From an archaeon (GTDB lineage Archaea > Nanobdellota > Nanobdellia > Pacearchaeales > UBA284): a stretch of 20,483 nucleotides of DNA. The DNA is taken from contig JAUXAK010000003.1 of assembly GCA_030619955.1 (NCBI GenBank), positions 1-20,483 of the forward strand. Direction: 5' to 3'. Shown here in pieces: positions 13,195 through 20,363 of the stretch (the first letter of the stretch is position 1; the number at the start of each line of letters is the position of its first letter). The notes under the pieces were generated by a model. That model was not told the origin of the DNA. It saw only the letters and a list, made by a program, of their open reading frames with translations, and did no database searches. The translations under genes were made by a program, and so were the position numbers.

Positions 13195-13947
13195 TTATTT
13201 ATTAAAAAGTTTTTTTAATGTGTCTAAAGTGTAAAGTATGGATGCTTGTGTTTGTGCTTTTGTTGGTGAAAAAACTTGTTTCTTTTTATGAATAGAATGA
13301 ACTCTTATCTGATTTATTAAATGTATTTGATTTGTCAAACCAGGATCAAAAACCATGCCTTTTTCTTTAAGCTTTAAAACAAGGCTGCCAAGACCAATGT
13401 CAGGAGCCTTTTCAAGTAAATCTTTGTTTGTTAAATTAAAATATTTTTTGTGCAAAGCTATTTCAAGAATCCTGCTGCAGAGGATTATGGCACTTCTATA
13501 ACAATGATGCTCATAACACTTAATAAGTTCATCAAAGCTTGCTTTTGTTTCAGCATAAATTTCTCTTGGAATATAAGGAAGATAAAATTCACTTTTTGGC
13601 AAATCATCCTCTGGAATTTTAATCAAAGGAGCAATATCATAAATTTCTTCTATAGATACAACAGACTCAAGAAGCTTCTTTGCATTTATCATTTTCTTAA
13701 GTTCTTTAATTTTATCTGCTGTTTTTGTTAAAGCTCTTTTTTCTTGGGGTGCGACAACAAAGCTTTCTGAAAGCAGCATTGATATTCTTTTTATTGATGA
13801 CTCTATTTCCCTTGCATAATACTCTCGTTCATTTTTCTTAAAATTAAATTCATCACCAGCAATTCTAGCATTAAAGTCAATTTTTTTTGAGAGAACATTA
13901 TTAACTATTTCTTTCAACTCTAGAAGAGCCTCTTTTAAACTTGCCAT
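13195..13947 (-). CDS. Hypothetical protein with DUF4145-like C-terminal domain
   Basis: A 250-residue protein not firmly recognised. The N-terminal half is helical and charged (KEALLELKEIVNNVLSKK; ESSIKRISMLLSE; TADKIKELKKMI), probably coiled coil. The C-terminal part from about residue 125 (IPREIYAETKASFDELIKCYEHHCYRSAIILCSRILEIALHKK, then LKEKGMV and a conserved-looking IHLINQIRVHSIHKKK) resembles the DUF4145 type of helical domain found on some restriction and defence proteins. The start is the ATG at 13947; a TTG lies directly in front. A TATA-like element centred 25 bp upstream suggests a leaderless mRNA shared with the downstream DUF1846 gene. Confidence 0.6.
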   Translation of the reverse strand: MASLKEALLELKEIVNNVLSKKIDFNARIAGDEFNFKKNEREYYAREIESSIKRISMLLSESFVVAPQEKRALTKTADKIKELKKMINAKKLLESVVSIEEIYDIAPLIKIPEDDLPKSEFYLPYIPREIYAETKASFDELIKCYEHHCYRSAIILCSRILEIALHKKYFNLTNKDLLEKAPDIGLGSLVLKLKEKGMVFDPGLTNQIHLINQIRVHSIHKKKQVFSPTKAQTQASILYTLDTLKKLFNK

Positions 13948-13966
13948 CAAAACAAGAAGAACAAGA

Positions 13967-14002
13967 AATTTTTAAGCATTTGTATATTATAATATCTACA
14001 AA
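13967..14002 (-). promoter_or_regulatory. Promoter with upstream inverted repeat for DUF4145-like/DUF1846 pair
   Basis: On the minus strand GCTTAAAAATT (13967-13977) is centred about 25 bp from the ATG at 13947. Directly upstream of it an imperfect palindrome TTTGTA...TACAAA (13979-14002, with an AT-rich core) could bind a regulator. No regulator is adjacent. Confidence 0.45.
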
Positions 14003-14029
14003 CATCAAAATATCATTACTCTAAAATCA

Positions 14030-14713
14030 TTATTTAAAATTCTTAAATGCCTTGCTTATTGTTTCATTCCAAAAAGCAGGCAGATTATAACGTAGCATAC
14101 CTTCAAAGTCATCACTCCAGACATAAAAGCATTTTGTTCTTTCTTTCTGTTTTTTGAATAACGGCGCAACTTTCATATACCTCTTTTGTAAAGCAGGCCT
14201 CTCAAATTCAGCTTGAAGCAAGCTTGGTTCTTTTAAAAGAAGAACATCTGAAAGCCTTAGAACATTTAAATCAATCATGCTTGTGTTTTGAGCAATTAAT
14301 ATTAATGAAAGGTTTTTGTGTCTTGCTACAGCCATTAACTTTCCCAGCATTTTATTAGCTTTTTTCATTGAATCCCTACTAGAATAAACAATAGCCCCTT
14401 CATCAACAAGAACAGCTGCATTATTTGAAACATCTTCTAAAACCCTGGCTTTTTTTAACCACTTAGGCAGTTTTGCTTTATCAAAACCAATTGCATAACA
14501 TTTTCGTTTTATAGAATTTAAAATTTCAAGAATTGACATGCCCAAACTAGTCTTTCCACTTCCTCTTTTGCCAGTTATAAGCATAATCAAACTATATCTA
14601 AGTATTTTATTAAAAAAATCATCAAAATTACCTTTCTTACTCTGTGTAATTTCAAAAGATCTAATTGGTTCAATATGTTTCTGTTTTCTTTTAAATAAAT
14701 CAAGAAATCCCAT
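14030..14713 (-). CDS. P-loop ATPase, Zot/HerA-like
   Basis: A 227-residue ATPase. Walker A is GKRGSGKTS (residues 48-56, K54), Walker B is AVLVDEGA (D104, E105), and a LILIAQNTS strand (sensor-like) follows after RHKNLSL. This arrangement resembles the Zot-like and HerA/FtsK-type ATPases that appear in archaeal mobile elements and DNA-pumping machines. No membrane helix is evident. It is 55 nt downstream of the Cas4-like nuclease gene on the same strand, and the two with the helicase upstream look like one operon; HerA-type ATPases often work with nucleases on DNA ends. The substrate is not determined by the sequence. The 3' neighbour (DUF4145-like gene) has its own promoter. Confidence 0.7.
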   Translation of the reverse strand: MGFLDLFKRKQKHIEPIRSFEITQSKKGNFDDFFNKILRYSLIMLITGKRGSGKTSLGMSILEILNSIKRKCYAIGFDKAKLPKWLKKARVLEDVSNNAAVLVDEGAIVYSSRDSMKKANKMLGKLMAVARHKNLSLILIAQNTSMIDLNVLRLSDVLLLKEPSLLQAEFERPALQKRYMKVAPLFKKQKERTKCFYVWSDDFEGMLRYNLPAFWNETISKAFKNFK

Positions 14714-14768
14714 TTTGTTGTTTTTGTCTTTTGTTTTTTTGTTTTTCTTTTTCTTATTTTGTTTCTTT

Positions 14769-15413
14769 TTATTCTATATTTTTGTTTTCTTCTTGAGCTT
14801 TCTCACAAGACTCAATATAAGGGCAGTATTCACAACGCCAGTCCTCAATATCTTTAGGTATTTCTGGAATAATGCCTTTGTCAACTTTTTCTTTTAACCC
14901 ATTAAAAAAAACAAGAAGATTTTTAACAAAATTTTCATTATAATCAATAACATACTCTTTTAATTCCTGTGTGTCTTTGTTCTCATAAAGCAAGATTCCT
15001 TTTTTTATCTTGAAAAAATGCAAATAAAGCTGAAGCTGTTTAATATGATCAGCATCTGGCTCTCCTTTTTTAAATTTAATAGAATTAACACTTTTGACTT
15101 CAACAACATGTGGCTCGCCATGTATTGAAATAACTGCATCTGCCCTTCCATGAATTATTTCATTTTCAGGGATAGTAACTTCAACTGCATTAACCAAGCC
15201 AAGAGAAAATAAAACACTCATTATCCTCATATGTGTATGGTTTCCATGCTCAAAAACTCTCATAAATCTTGGATCAGTTGGTTTTTTTGGATATTTTTTT
15301 AGAGAAAACCATATAGCTCTAGGACATCTGCCAGCATCTGAAACATAAAATGCTGTTTTTTCTCTGTTTTTGCCCTTTGCAGAATAAAATTCATTAATAA
15401 GTTCTTTTATCAT
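14769..15413 (-). CDS. Cas4-like PD-(D/E)XK nuclease with Fe-S cluster
   Basis: A 214-residue nuclease of the Cas4/Dna2/RecB-like family. Expected features appear in order: C30 (GRCPRAIW), a conserved His at 60-61 (EHGNHTHMR), GRAD with D92, VEVKS with E105 and K107, KQLQLYLHFFK with Q126 and Y130, and the C-terminal Fe-S cysteines C194, C197, C203 (RCEYCPYIESC). Four cysteines in this pattern indicate a 4Fe-4S cluster. Cas4 trims pre-spacers, but no cas genes or CRISPR repeats occur here, so this is a stand-alone Cas4-like exonuclease acting on DNA ends. It starts 24 nt after the helicase gene ends. The helicase-nuclease pairing recalls Fe-S helicase/nuclease couples such as those in end resection. 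Confidence 0.85.
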   Translation of the reverse strand: MIKELINEFYSAKGKNREKTAFYVSDAGRCPRAIWFSLKKYPKKPTDPRFMRVFEHGNHTHMRIMSVLFSLGLVNAVEVTIPENEIIHGRADAVISIHGEPHVVEVKSVNSIKFKKGEPDADHIKQLQLYLHFFKIKKGILLYENKDTQELKEYVIDYNENFVKNLLVFFNGLKEKVDKGIIPEIPKDIEDWRCEYCPYIESCEKAQEENKNIE

Positions 15414-15437
15414 TTTTATATGATGTTTTTGGTGTTT

Positions 15438-17483
15438 TTAATTATTTTGCCAAAAACTTGTCATGATTTTTTCAAATTTTTCCTGGCTTGCTATTTCAAT
15501 CATTTTTACTTTAAAATAAGAAGGTATACAATCAAAAAAGAAGTTTTTAAGCTGAAAATCATATTTATAGCGTCTGTCTGCAAGAACAACAATGCCTTTC
15601 TTGTCAGCTTCGCGAAAAATTCTTCCAGCTGTCTGACAGCTTTTATTTACAACATTATTATAAATAAGCTTTAGTGCTTTTTCCTGGCCATGCTTTTTTA
15701 ATGCAAATTCTTTTCTTTTATTAAACAAATAATCATAGGGCTTTGCAATTTGCAAGCCATAAATATAAGCAACATTAAGCTTAGCTGCCTTGTTAATACC
15801 CCTAGAACCTTTTCCACCTGTAACAACATAATAAATTCCTTGGCTTTCAGCATCCTGAATAGGCTTTGCATTTAAATAATGCAAAACAGAATTGCGGCAA
15901 TCATAAGAAGGAAAAGAAATCAAAACACCCTGGGCTGTTTTCCTGCAAAAATCCATATCCTTAACAACCTTAGAGACATTAGCCTGCCTTTCCCTGTATA
16001 TTGAAGAAACATTCTGCTTCAAAATAACAAGATAATTTTGCGTGTTAAATTCTTCAGATGAAAATTCCTCAAAGTCAGTTATGCCAAGTGATTCAGCAAA
16101 AATATCTTTATTGCCTATTGTTGCAGAAAATAGCACACAAGAATAAAAACTTTTTAAAATATCATATAAATGTTTTGAATTTTTTGAATCATTTGAATCA
16201 TTCAAATTACTTGAGTTGCCTTCTTCAATCAAAGGTGCTGAAGCAAGTTCGTAATGGGACATGACAAGACTTTTTTTATTATTTAAAAGAACATATGCAA
16301 AATAATTTTCAGAAAAATTTTTCCATAATCTCAAGAATTCATCAAGCTGAAGCACAGCTTTTTTATAGCCAGTAGAATCAGTTAGCTTATCTATAATATC
16401 TTTTATTTTATCTATGATTTCATCAAAACTATAAAGTCTGCTTTCTAAAAAATCAATAAATTCTTGTTTTTTAATATCTATGTAAATGCCTTCTTCTTTT
16501 TTAGCTCCTTTCTTTTCATTTTTGTTTTCATTTTTATTTTTAATGCTCTTCTCTTTTTCAGCTAAAAATTCCTCAAATGTCTCAACAAACCTAAGATAAA
16601 AAAGCCACTGAGCATGGCTGATATTTTTACTTTTACTTTCCATTTCTTTAGTATCAATGTCTTTATCTTCATTTTCCAGCCATTCACTCATTCCAATTTC
16701 TTTTCTTTTCATTTTCATTGCCTTTTTAATCTGTGTCTTTAGCCTGTAAAGGCCTTTATCTGAAATGTCTCGTGTTAAGATATCAAGAAGCCTGTCTTTA
16801 AGCCTGTCTGCTTCATCTATAAATAAAACAGATTTTTCAGGATTAAAAACTCGTTTGCGCATAAAAAGCAAGATAGGAGTAAAAACATGGAAATAATCTA
16901 AAATTACAATATTAGCTTTAGCAGCAAGCTCAAGCATAACTTCATATGGGCATAAATCAGCTTCTTTGCATTTGTTTATAACAAAATTAACAAAACTTTT
17001 ATTCTTTAAGAAGTTTGGATTATTTTTTAAAATATATTCTATTTCAGAAAGCAGTTTTTCTGTTTTTTCAGTTATGCCTTTTGAAATCTTGCCTTTTTTA
17101 TATGTATTTTTATAAAAAGGACATTGCTGATGCATTTTTTCAAAATCACATGCATCATAATTAAAATGGCTAAGGTGCAAACACATATGTTCTTTGCCAA
17201 TTATTGAAGCAACAACAAGTTTTTTGTTAAGTTCATCATCAAGTTTTTCATTAATATTTAAAACCTCCTTAACAATAGTATTTTGAACAGCATGATCACA
17301 TGTTGCAAAAACAAGTTTTTTGCCTGAAGCTAAGCCGCTGGCAAGCATTGAAGCTGTTTTGCCTATTCCATAAGGTGCTTCAACAACAGCAATCTTTCTT
17401 TCAGAAATGCTCTTGCTAACAAAATCACATATTTTGTCCTGGCTAAATCTAGGTGTGTAAGGAAAATAAGATTGCCATATCAT
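15438..17483 (-). CDS. XPD/DinG-like Fe-S superfamily 2 DNA helicase
   Basis: A 681-residue helicase of the XPD/Rad3/DinG group, which unwinds DNA 5'-to-3' in repair. Motif I is VEAPYGIGKTASM (K42, T43). A Fe-S domain follows with candidate ligands C101, C112, C121 and C178. Motif II is FIDEADRL (DEAD, where this group usually has DEAH). The arch-like middle is long and Lys/Glu-rich, with a low-complexity NKNENKNEKKGAKKEE segment. Helicase domain 2 has FSATIG (motif III), GGKGSRGINKAA and QTAGRIFREADKKG (motif VI). The start is uncertain: a TTG at 17543 is in frame and close to the expected leaderless start, but the ATG at 17483 gives the usual N-terminus just before the first helicase motif. 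It is first in a likely operon with the nuclease and ATPase genes. Confidence 0.88.
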   Translation of the reverse strand: MIWQSYFPYTPRFSQDKICDFVSKSISERKIAVVEAPYGIGKTASMLASGLASGKKLVFATCDHAVQNTIVKEVLNINEKLDDELNKKLVVASIIGKEHMCLHLSHFNYDACDFEKMHQQCPFYKNTYKKGKISKGITEKTEKLLSEIEYILKNNPNFLKNKSFVNFVINKCKEADLCPYEVMLELAAKANIVILDYFHVFTPILLFMRKRVFNPEKSVLFIDEADRLKDRLLDILTRDISDKGLYRLKTQIKKAMKMKRKEIGMSEWLENEDKDIDTKEMESKSKNISHAQWLFYLRFVETFEEFLAEKEKSIKNKNENKNEKKGAKKEEGIYIDIKKQEFIDFLESRLYSFDEIIDKIKDIIDKLTDSTGYKKAVLQLDEFLRLWKNFSENYFAYVLLNNKKSLVMSHYELASAPLIEEGNSSNLNDSNDSKNSKHLYDILKSFYSCVLFSATIGNKDIFAESLGITDFEEFSSEEFNTQNYLVILKQNVSSIYRERQANVSKVVKDMDFCRKTAQGVLISFPSYDCRNSVLHYLNAKPIQDAESQGIYYVVTGGKGSRGINKAAKLNVAYIYGLQIAKPYDYLFNKRKEFALKKHGQEKALKLIYNNVVNKSCQTAGRIFREADKKGIVVLADRRYKYDFQLKNFFFDCIPSYFKVKMIEIASQEKFEKIMTSFWQNN

Positions 17484-17560
17484 TCTTTTGACTAGCTTGT
17501 TAAGTTTTAATATTTTTGTATTGATATTAATAATTATTTTCAAAAAAAATTCTTAAAAAC

Positions 17561-17570
17561 CTTTATAAAA
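17561..17570. promoter_or_regulatory. Shared TATA element between helicase operon and RHH-glycosylase genes
   Basis: CTTTATAAAA reads as a TATA box on both strands (TTTTATAAAG on minus). It is centred about 23 bp from the in-frame TTG of the helicase and about 26 bp before an ATG at 17591 on the plus strand, so it may drive both directions. Confidence 0.45.
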
Positions 17571-17648
17571 AACAGCTTCTTTAAATTAGAATGGATTTAA
17601 GAAAATGCTGCCAAAAAAATAAGAAAACAAATAAAAGAAGGGCAAAAA

Positions 17649-17798
17649 ATGCTAGAATATTTTGATAAAACAAGAAAGTTGCCTTTTCAAAGAAAAAGAA
17701 TAGACCTTACTTTATCAATTGAAACTATAAATAAGCTAAAAAAATTAAAAAAAGAAACAGGCAAACCAATTTCTCAAATAATCAAAGAAAGAATATGA
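17649..17798 (+). CDS. Small ribbon-helix-helix protein
   Basis: A 49-residue protein with the ribbon-helix-helix pattern of Arc/MetJ-like DNA binders: a basic start (LPFQRKRIDLTLSIETINKLKKLKKETG) in which RIDLTLS is the strand, followed by helix 1, the KPISQ turn and helix 2 (IIKERI). An AAGG at about 6-9 nt upstream of the ATG is a weak Shine-Dalgarno. Its TGA overlaps the ATG of the DNA glycosylase gene (ATGA), so the two are translationally coupled. It could be a regulator of this operon or of the divergent helicase operon; or the antitoxin half of a lost pair, though no toxin is adjacent. Confidence 0.7.
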   Translation: MLEYFDKTRKLPFQRKRIDLTLSIETINKLKKLKKETGKPISQIIKERI

Positions 17799-18346
17799 AA
17801 TCAAAATCACTTTCAAAGTCCTTCTTTAATCAAGACACAATAAAAGTAGCAAGAAAACTGCTTGGAAAAATCATCAAGCATGAAAAAACAGCAGGAATAA
17901 TAACAGAAACAGAAGCTTACAAAGGCCCTGAAGAGGATGAAGCAAGCCATGCATTTAAAAAAACATCAAGATCAGAATTAATGTACAATTCCTATGGAAA
18001 ATTTTATGTTTATTTTATTTATGGAAATCATTTTTGTTTAAATATAACAACTGAAAAAAACAAGCCAGGAGCTGTTCTTATCAGAGCATTAAAACCTATT
18101 GAAGGAATTAAGATAATGGCGAAAAAAAGAAAAATGAAAATTAATAATAAAAATAATTTAACAAATGGTCCTGGAAAGCTGTGCCAAGCTTTTGGAATTA
18201 CAAAAGCTTTGAATGGAACAAATGTTAATAATAAAATAAAAATTCTTAAAGGAATAAAAATTAAAAGTTCTGAAATTTTTTGCTCTAGTCGTATAGGAAT
18301 TAAAAAAGCCCAGCACTTAAAATGGAGATTTTTTATTAAAAAATAA
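17795..18346 (+). CDS. 3-methyladenine DNA glycosylase (AAG/MPG family)
   Basis: A base-excision repair enzyme removing alkylated purines. In 183 residues the family's active site is clear: IITETEAYKGPEEDEASHAF at about 36-54, where E40 corresponds to the catalytic Glu and Y42 to the flipping-pocket Tyr, followed by GKFYVYFIYGNHFCLNITTE, AVLIRALKPIEG, and GPGKLCQAFGITKALNGT. Length is in the normal range for the bacterial/archaeal form. It starts within the stop codon of the ribbon-helix-helix gene and ends 2 nt before the GTPase gene, so the three form an operon. Archaeal examples are scattered, so transfer from bacteria is possible. Confidence 0.93.
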   Translation: MKSKSLSKSFFNQDTIKVARKLLGKIIKHEKTAGIITETEAYKGPEEDEASHAFKKTSRSELMYNSYGKFYVYFIYGNHFCLNITTEKNKPGAVLIRALKPIEGIKIMAKKRKMKINNKNNLTNGPGKLCQAFGITKALNGTNVNNKIKILKGIKIKSSEIFCSSRIGIKKAQHLKWRFFIKK

Positions 18347-18348
18347 AA

Positions 18349-19248
18349 ATGCCAGCTAATGTAACTCCACAATTTAAAAAAGCTCAAGCTGAATTTCTTG
18401 CAGCTAAAACTCTCGAAGAAAAAATCGAAAAACTCAAAAACATGATTTCTCTTGCTCCAAAGCATAAGGGAAGCGAGAACCTTCTGGCTAATTTAAAAAC
18501 AAGATTAGCAAAACTAAAACAAGAATTGCAAAGACAGAAAAAAGTAAAAAAACATAAAACAGCTGGAATAAAAAAAGAAGGTGATGCTCAAATAACCCTT
18601 CTTGGCTATACAAATTCAGGAAAATTTTTATTATTAAGCAAGTTAACTAATGTTACTCCATTGATCAGCAAATTTTTTTACACAACAAAAAAGCCTGAAC
18701 AAGGAATGTTTAATATTAGGGCTTTAATTCAGGTTCTTGATTTGCCTTCTTTAAAAGATAATGAAGATGATAATGAAGCTTTAAGTTATGCAAATAATTC
18801 AGATCTTATTCTTATTGTAGTCTGCTCTGTTGATGAAATAAAAAAAATACTTAAAAAATTAAAAAATAAAAATATTTTAATTGTAATAAATAAGATCAAT
18901 ATCCTTGATTCAAGCAATATCAATAAAATAAAAAAAGAATTTTCAGGGGCAATTGAAATTAGTGCTTTGAAAAGCAAGGGCCTGGACTTGTTAAAACAAA
19001 AGATTTTCAGCTCTTTGAACATAATTCTTGTTTATACAAAACAGCCGGGCCATGAGCCTGAAAAAAAACCTATTGTTCTGAAAAAAGGCTCTTGTGTTGA
19101 AGATTTTGCTATAAAAATTCACAAGGATTTTGTAAAGGATTTTAAATTTGCTAAAATCTGGAGACAAAAACAGGATAAGTTTCAGTTTCAGAGAGTTGGC
19201 TTAAAATATGCTCTTAAAGATGAAGATATTGTAGAAGTTCATATCTAA
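18349..19248 (+). CDS. DRG-like TGS-domain GTPase with degenerate G motifs
   Basis: A 299-residue protein of the DRG/Obg-related GTPase group. A helical charged N-terminus (about 1-70) precedes a G domain and a C-terminal TGS domain (about 226-299, VYTKQPGHEPEKKPIVLKKGSCVEDFAIKIH...). Key motifs are altered: G1 is GYTNSGKF, with F93 where Ser/Thr normally coordinates magnesium; G3 reads DLPSL instead of DLPGL; G4 is NKIN (N181-N184), lacking the Asp that selects guanine; SALKSKG fits G5. The protein is shorter than the usual DRG (about 360-370 residues), with a reduced insert in the G domain. It may bind GTP weakly or have become a structural ribosome-associated factor. It follows the glycosylase gene by 2 nt. 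Confidence 0.82.
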   Translation: MPANVTPQFKKAQAEFLAAKTLEEKIEKLKNMISLAPKHKGSENLLANLKTRLAKLKQELQRQKKVKKHKTAGIKKEGDAQITLLGYTNSGKFLLLSKLTNVTPLISKFFYTTKKPEQGMFNIRALIQVLDLPSLKDNEDDNEALSYANNSDLILIVVCSVDEIKKILKKLKNKNILIVINKINILDSSNINKIKKEFSGAIEISALKSKGLDLLKQKIFSSLNIILVYTKQPGHEPEKKPIVLKKGSCVEDFAIKIHKDFVKDFKFAKIWRQKQDKFQFQRVGLKYALKDEDIVEVHI

Positions 19249-19251
19249 AGA

Positions 19252-19259
19252 TTTATAAT
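19252..19259 (+). promoter_or_regulatory. TATA box of the SGNH hydrolase gene
   Basis: TTTATAAT is centred about 26 bp before the ATG at 19281, consistent with a leaderless transcript. Confidence 0.5.
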
Positions 19260-19280
19260 TCCCATGGTTTTTATATAATT

Positions 19281-19898
19281 ATGACTAGAATTTGTGTTTG
19301 TGGAGATAGTGTAGTTTCTGATGAATTATACCTAGGTTTTGACTGTTGGGTTACTAAATTAAGAAAATTAGTTAATAAAAAAGAAGAAAATAGCGTGTTT
19401 AATTTAGGAATATGTGGTGAAACAACTGATGATTTATTAGAAAGAATTGATATTGAATGTAAAGCTAGAGAACCTGACATTATACTTGTTAAAATAGGTA
19501 TGAATGATTCAAGATATAATAATAAAACAGAAGATAGTGTTGAAACATCTTTTAATAAATTTAATGAGAATATTAATGAAATAATAAGGATATGTAAAAA
19601 ATACACTGAAAAAATAATATTTGTAGGAAATACTCCTGTTGATGAGTCAAAAACTATGCCGACAATTTGGAGTAAAACTGAATATTTCACAAACAAAAGC
19701 ATTAAAAAATATGATGATGTTATAAAATCTATTTGTAAAAAAAATAAGATTCATTTTATTGAAGTTTTTGATAAATTTATCAAGTTAGATTATAAAAAGT
19801 TATTAGATGAAGAAGATGGACTGCATCCAAATTCAAAAGGATATGAAAAAATCTTTGAGATTATAAAAAGCTTCTTAATAAAAAATAGAATAATCTAA
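19281..19898 (+). CDS. SGNH/GDSL-type hydrolase
   Basis: A 205-residue hydrolase of the SGNH fold, which cleaves esters of lipids or carbohydrates. The four blocks are visible: block I CVCGDSV with nucleophile S10, block II NLGICGET (G43), block III KIGMNDSRYN with N75, and block V EEDGLHPNSKGY with D179 and H182. There is no signal peptide, so it is predicted to be cytosolic. Its own TATA box suggests a leaderless mRNA. Substrate cannot be told from the sequence. The family is widespread in bacteria, so transfer is possible. Confidence 0.9.
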   Translation: MTRICVCGDSVVSDELYLGFDCWVTKLRKLVNKKEENSVFNLGICGETTDDLLERIDIECKAREPDIILVKIGMNDSRYNNKTEDSVETSFNKFNENINEIIRICKKYTEKIIFVGNTPVDESKTMPTIWSKTEYFTNKSIKKYDDVIKSICKKNKIHFIEVFDKFIKLDYKKLLDEEDGLHPNSKGYEKIFEIIKSFLIKNRII

Positions 19899-19999
19899 CA
19901 ATCGCTATTATTTTAAAATAATTTACTGACAAAAGAATATGAGAAAAGACTAAAAATCATAAGTGACAAAAAGTAACAAAAAGCAAGTGATCAATTTTT

Positions 20000-20212
20000 T
20001 TATTTTTCTTTTTTTTCTTTCAGCTTTTCAACTTGTTCTGCTTTTGGGCCTCTATCGCCTTTGACAGATTTAAAAGAAACCCTATCTCCTTCATTAATTT
20101 CAAGTCCTTGTTTTAGCCCTGTTCCATGGACAAAATAGGTCTTGCCATCGTCTCCATTAATGAAACCATAGTTTCTATTTCTATTGAAAAATTTTACTGT
20201 TCCTTCAACCAT
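20000..20212 (-). CDS. Cold-shock-domain protein (CspA-like)
   Basis: A 70-residue single-stranded nucleic-acid binder. It begins VEGTVKFFNRNRNYGFINGDDGKTYFVHGTGL, containing the RNP1-like NYGFI (residues 14-18) and RNP2-like YFVHG motifs, and ends with a Lys/Glu-rich tail. An ATG at 20239 is in frame, but GGAGG at 20223-20227 sits 10 nt ahead of the ATG at 20212, which is also where the domain begins, so I chose that start. A TATA-like GCTTTAAAAAGC at about 20248-20259 lies upstream. Cold-shock proteins are mostly bacterial but are found in several archaeal groups. Role as RNA chaperone is by family. Confidence 0.9.
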   Translation of the reverse strand: MVEGTVKFFNRNRNYGFINGDDGKTYFVHGTGLKQGLEINEGDRVSFKSVKGDRGPKAEQVEKLKEKKEK

Positions 20213-20344
20213 TGCTTTATTTCCTCCATTAAAATACATACTTCTTGCTTTTTAAAGCTATTCTAATTGTTAAATCAACTTGCTAATCTTACATGCTAAT
20301 TTTTATATAAAAATTTATAAATCTTTATATCTATAATTTTTTAA

Positions 20345-20363
20345 GAGGTGAATGAAACCTCTA
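20345..20363 (+). promoter_or_regulatory. Hairpin around a Shine-Dalgarno and start codon
   Basis: AGAGGT and ACCTCT form a 6-bp stem with loop GAATGAA holding the ATG at 20352. The left arm contains a strong Shine-Dalgarno core (GAGGT). The hairpin could mask ribosome binding to the downstream partial gene. Exact arms are about 20344-20362. Confidence 0.45.

Noticed and set aside
14769..15413. Cas4 as a sign of a CRISPR-Cas locus
   Set aside because: No direct repeat-spacer array and no other cas gene is visible; the protein is better called a stand-alone Cas4-like nuclease.
17591..17665. 24-codon frame starting 26 bp after the shared TATA
   Set aside because: It could be a leader peptide, but it has no recognisable features and overlaps the ribbon-helix-helix start; too weak to annotate.
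19899..19999. Gene or RNA between the SGNH hydrolase and cold-shock genes
   Set aside because: Only AT-rich sequence with short imperfect repeats (AGTGACAAAAAGTAACAAAAAGC); no frame, promoter or stable fold seen.
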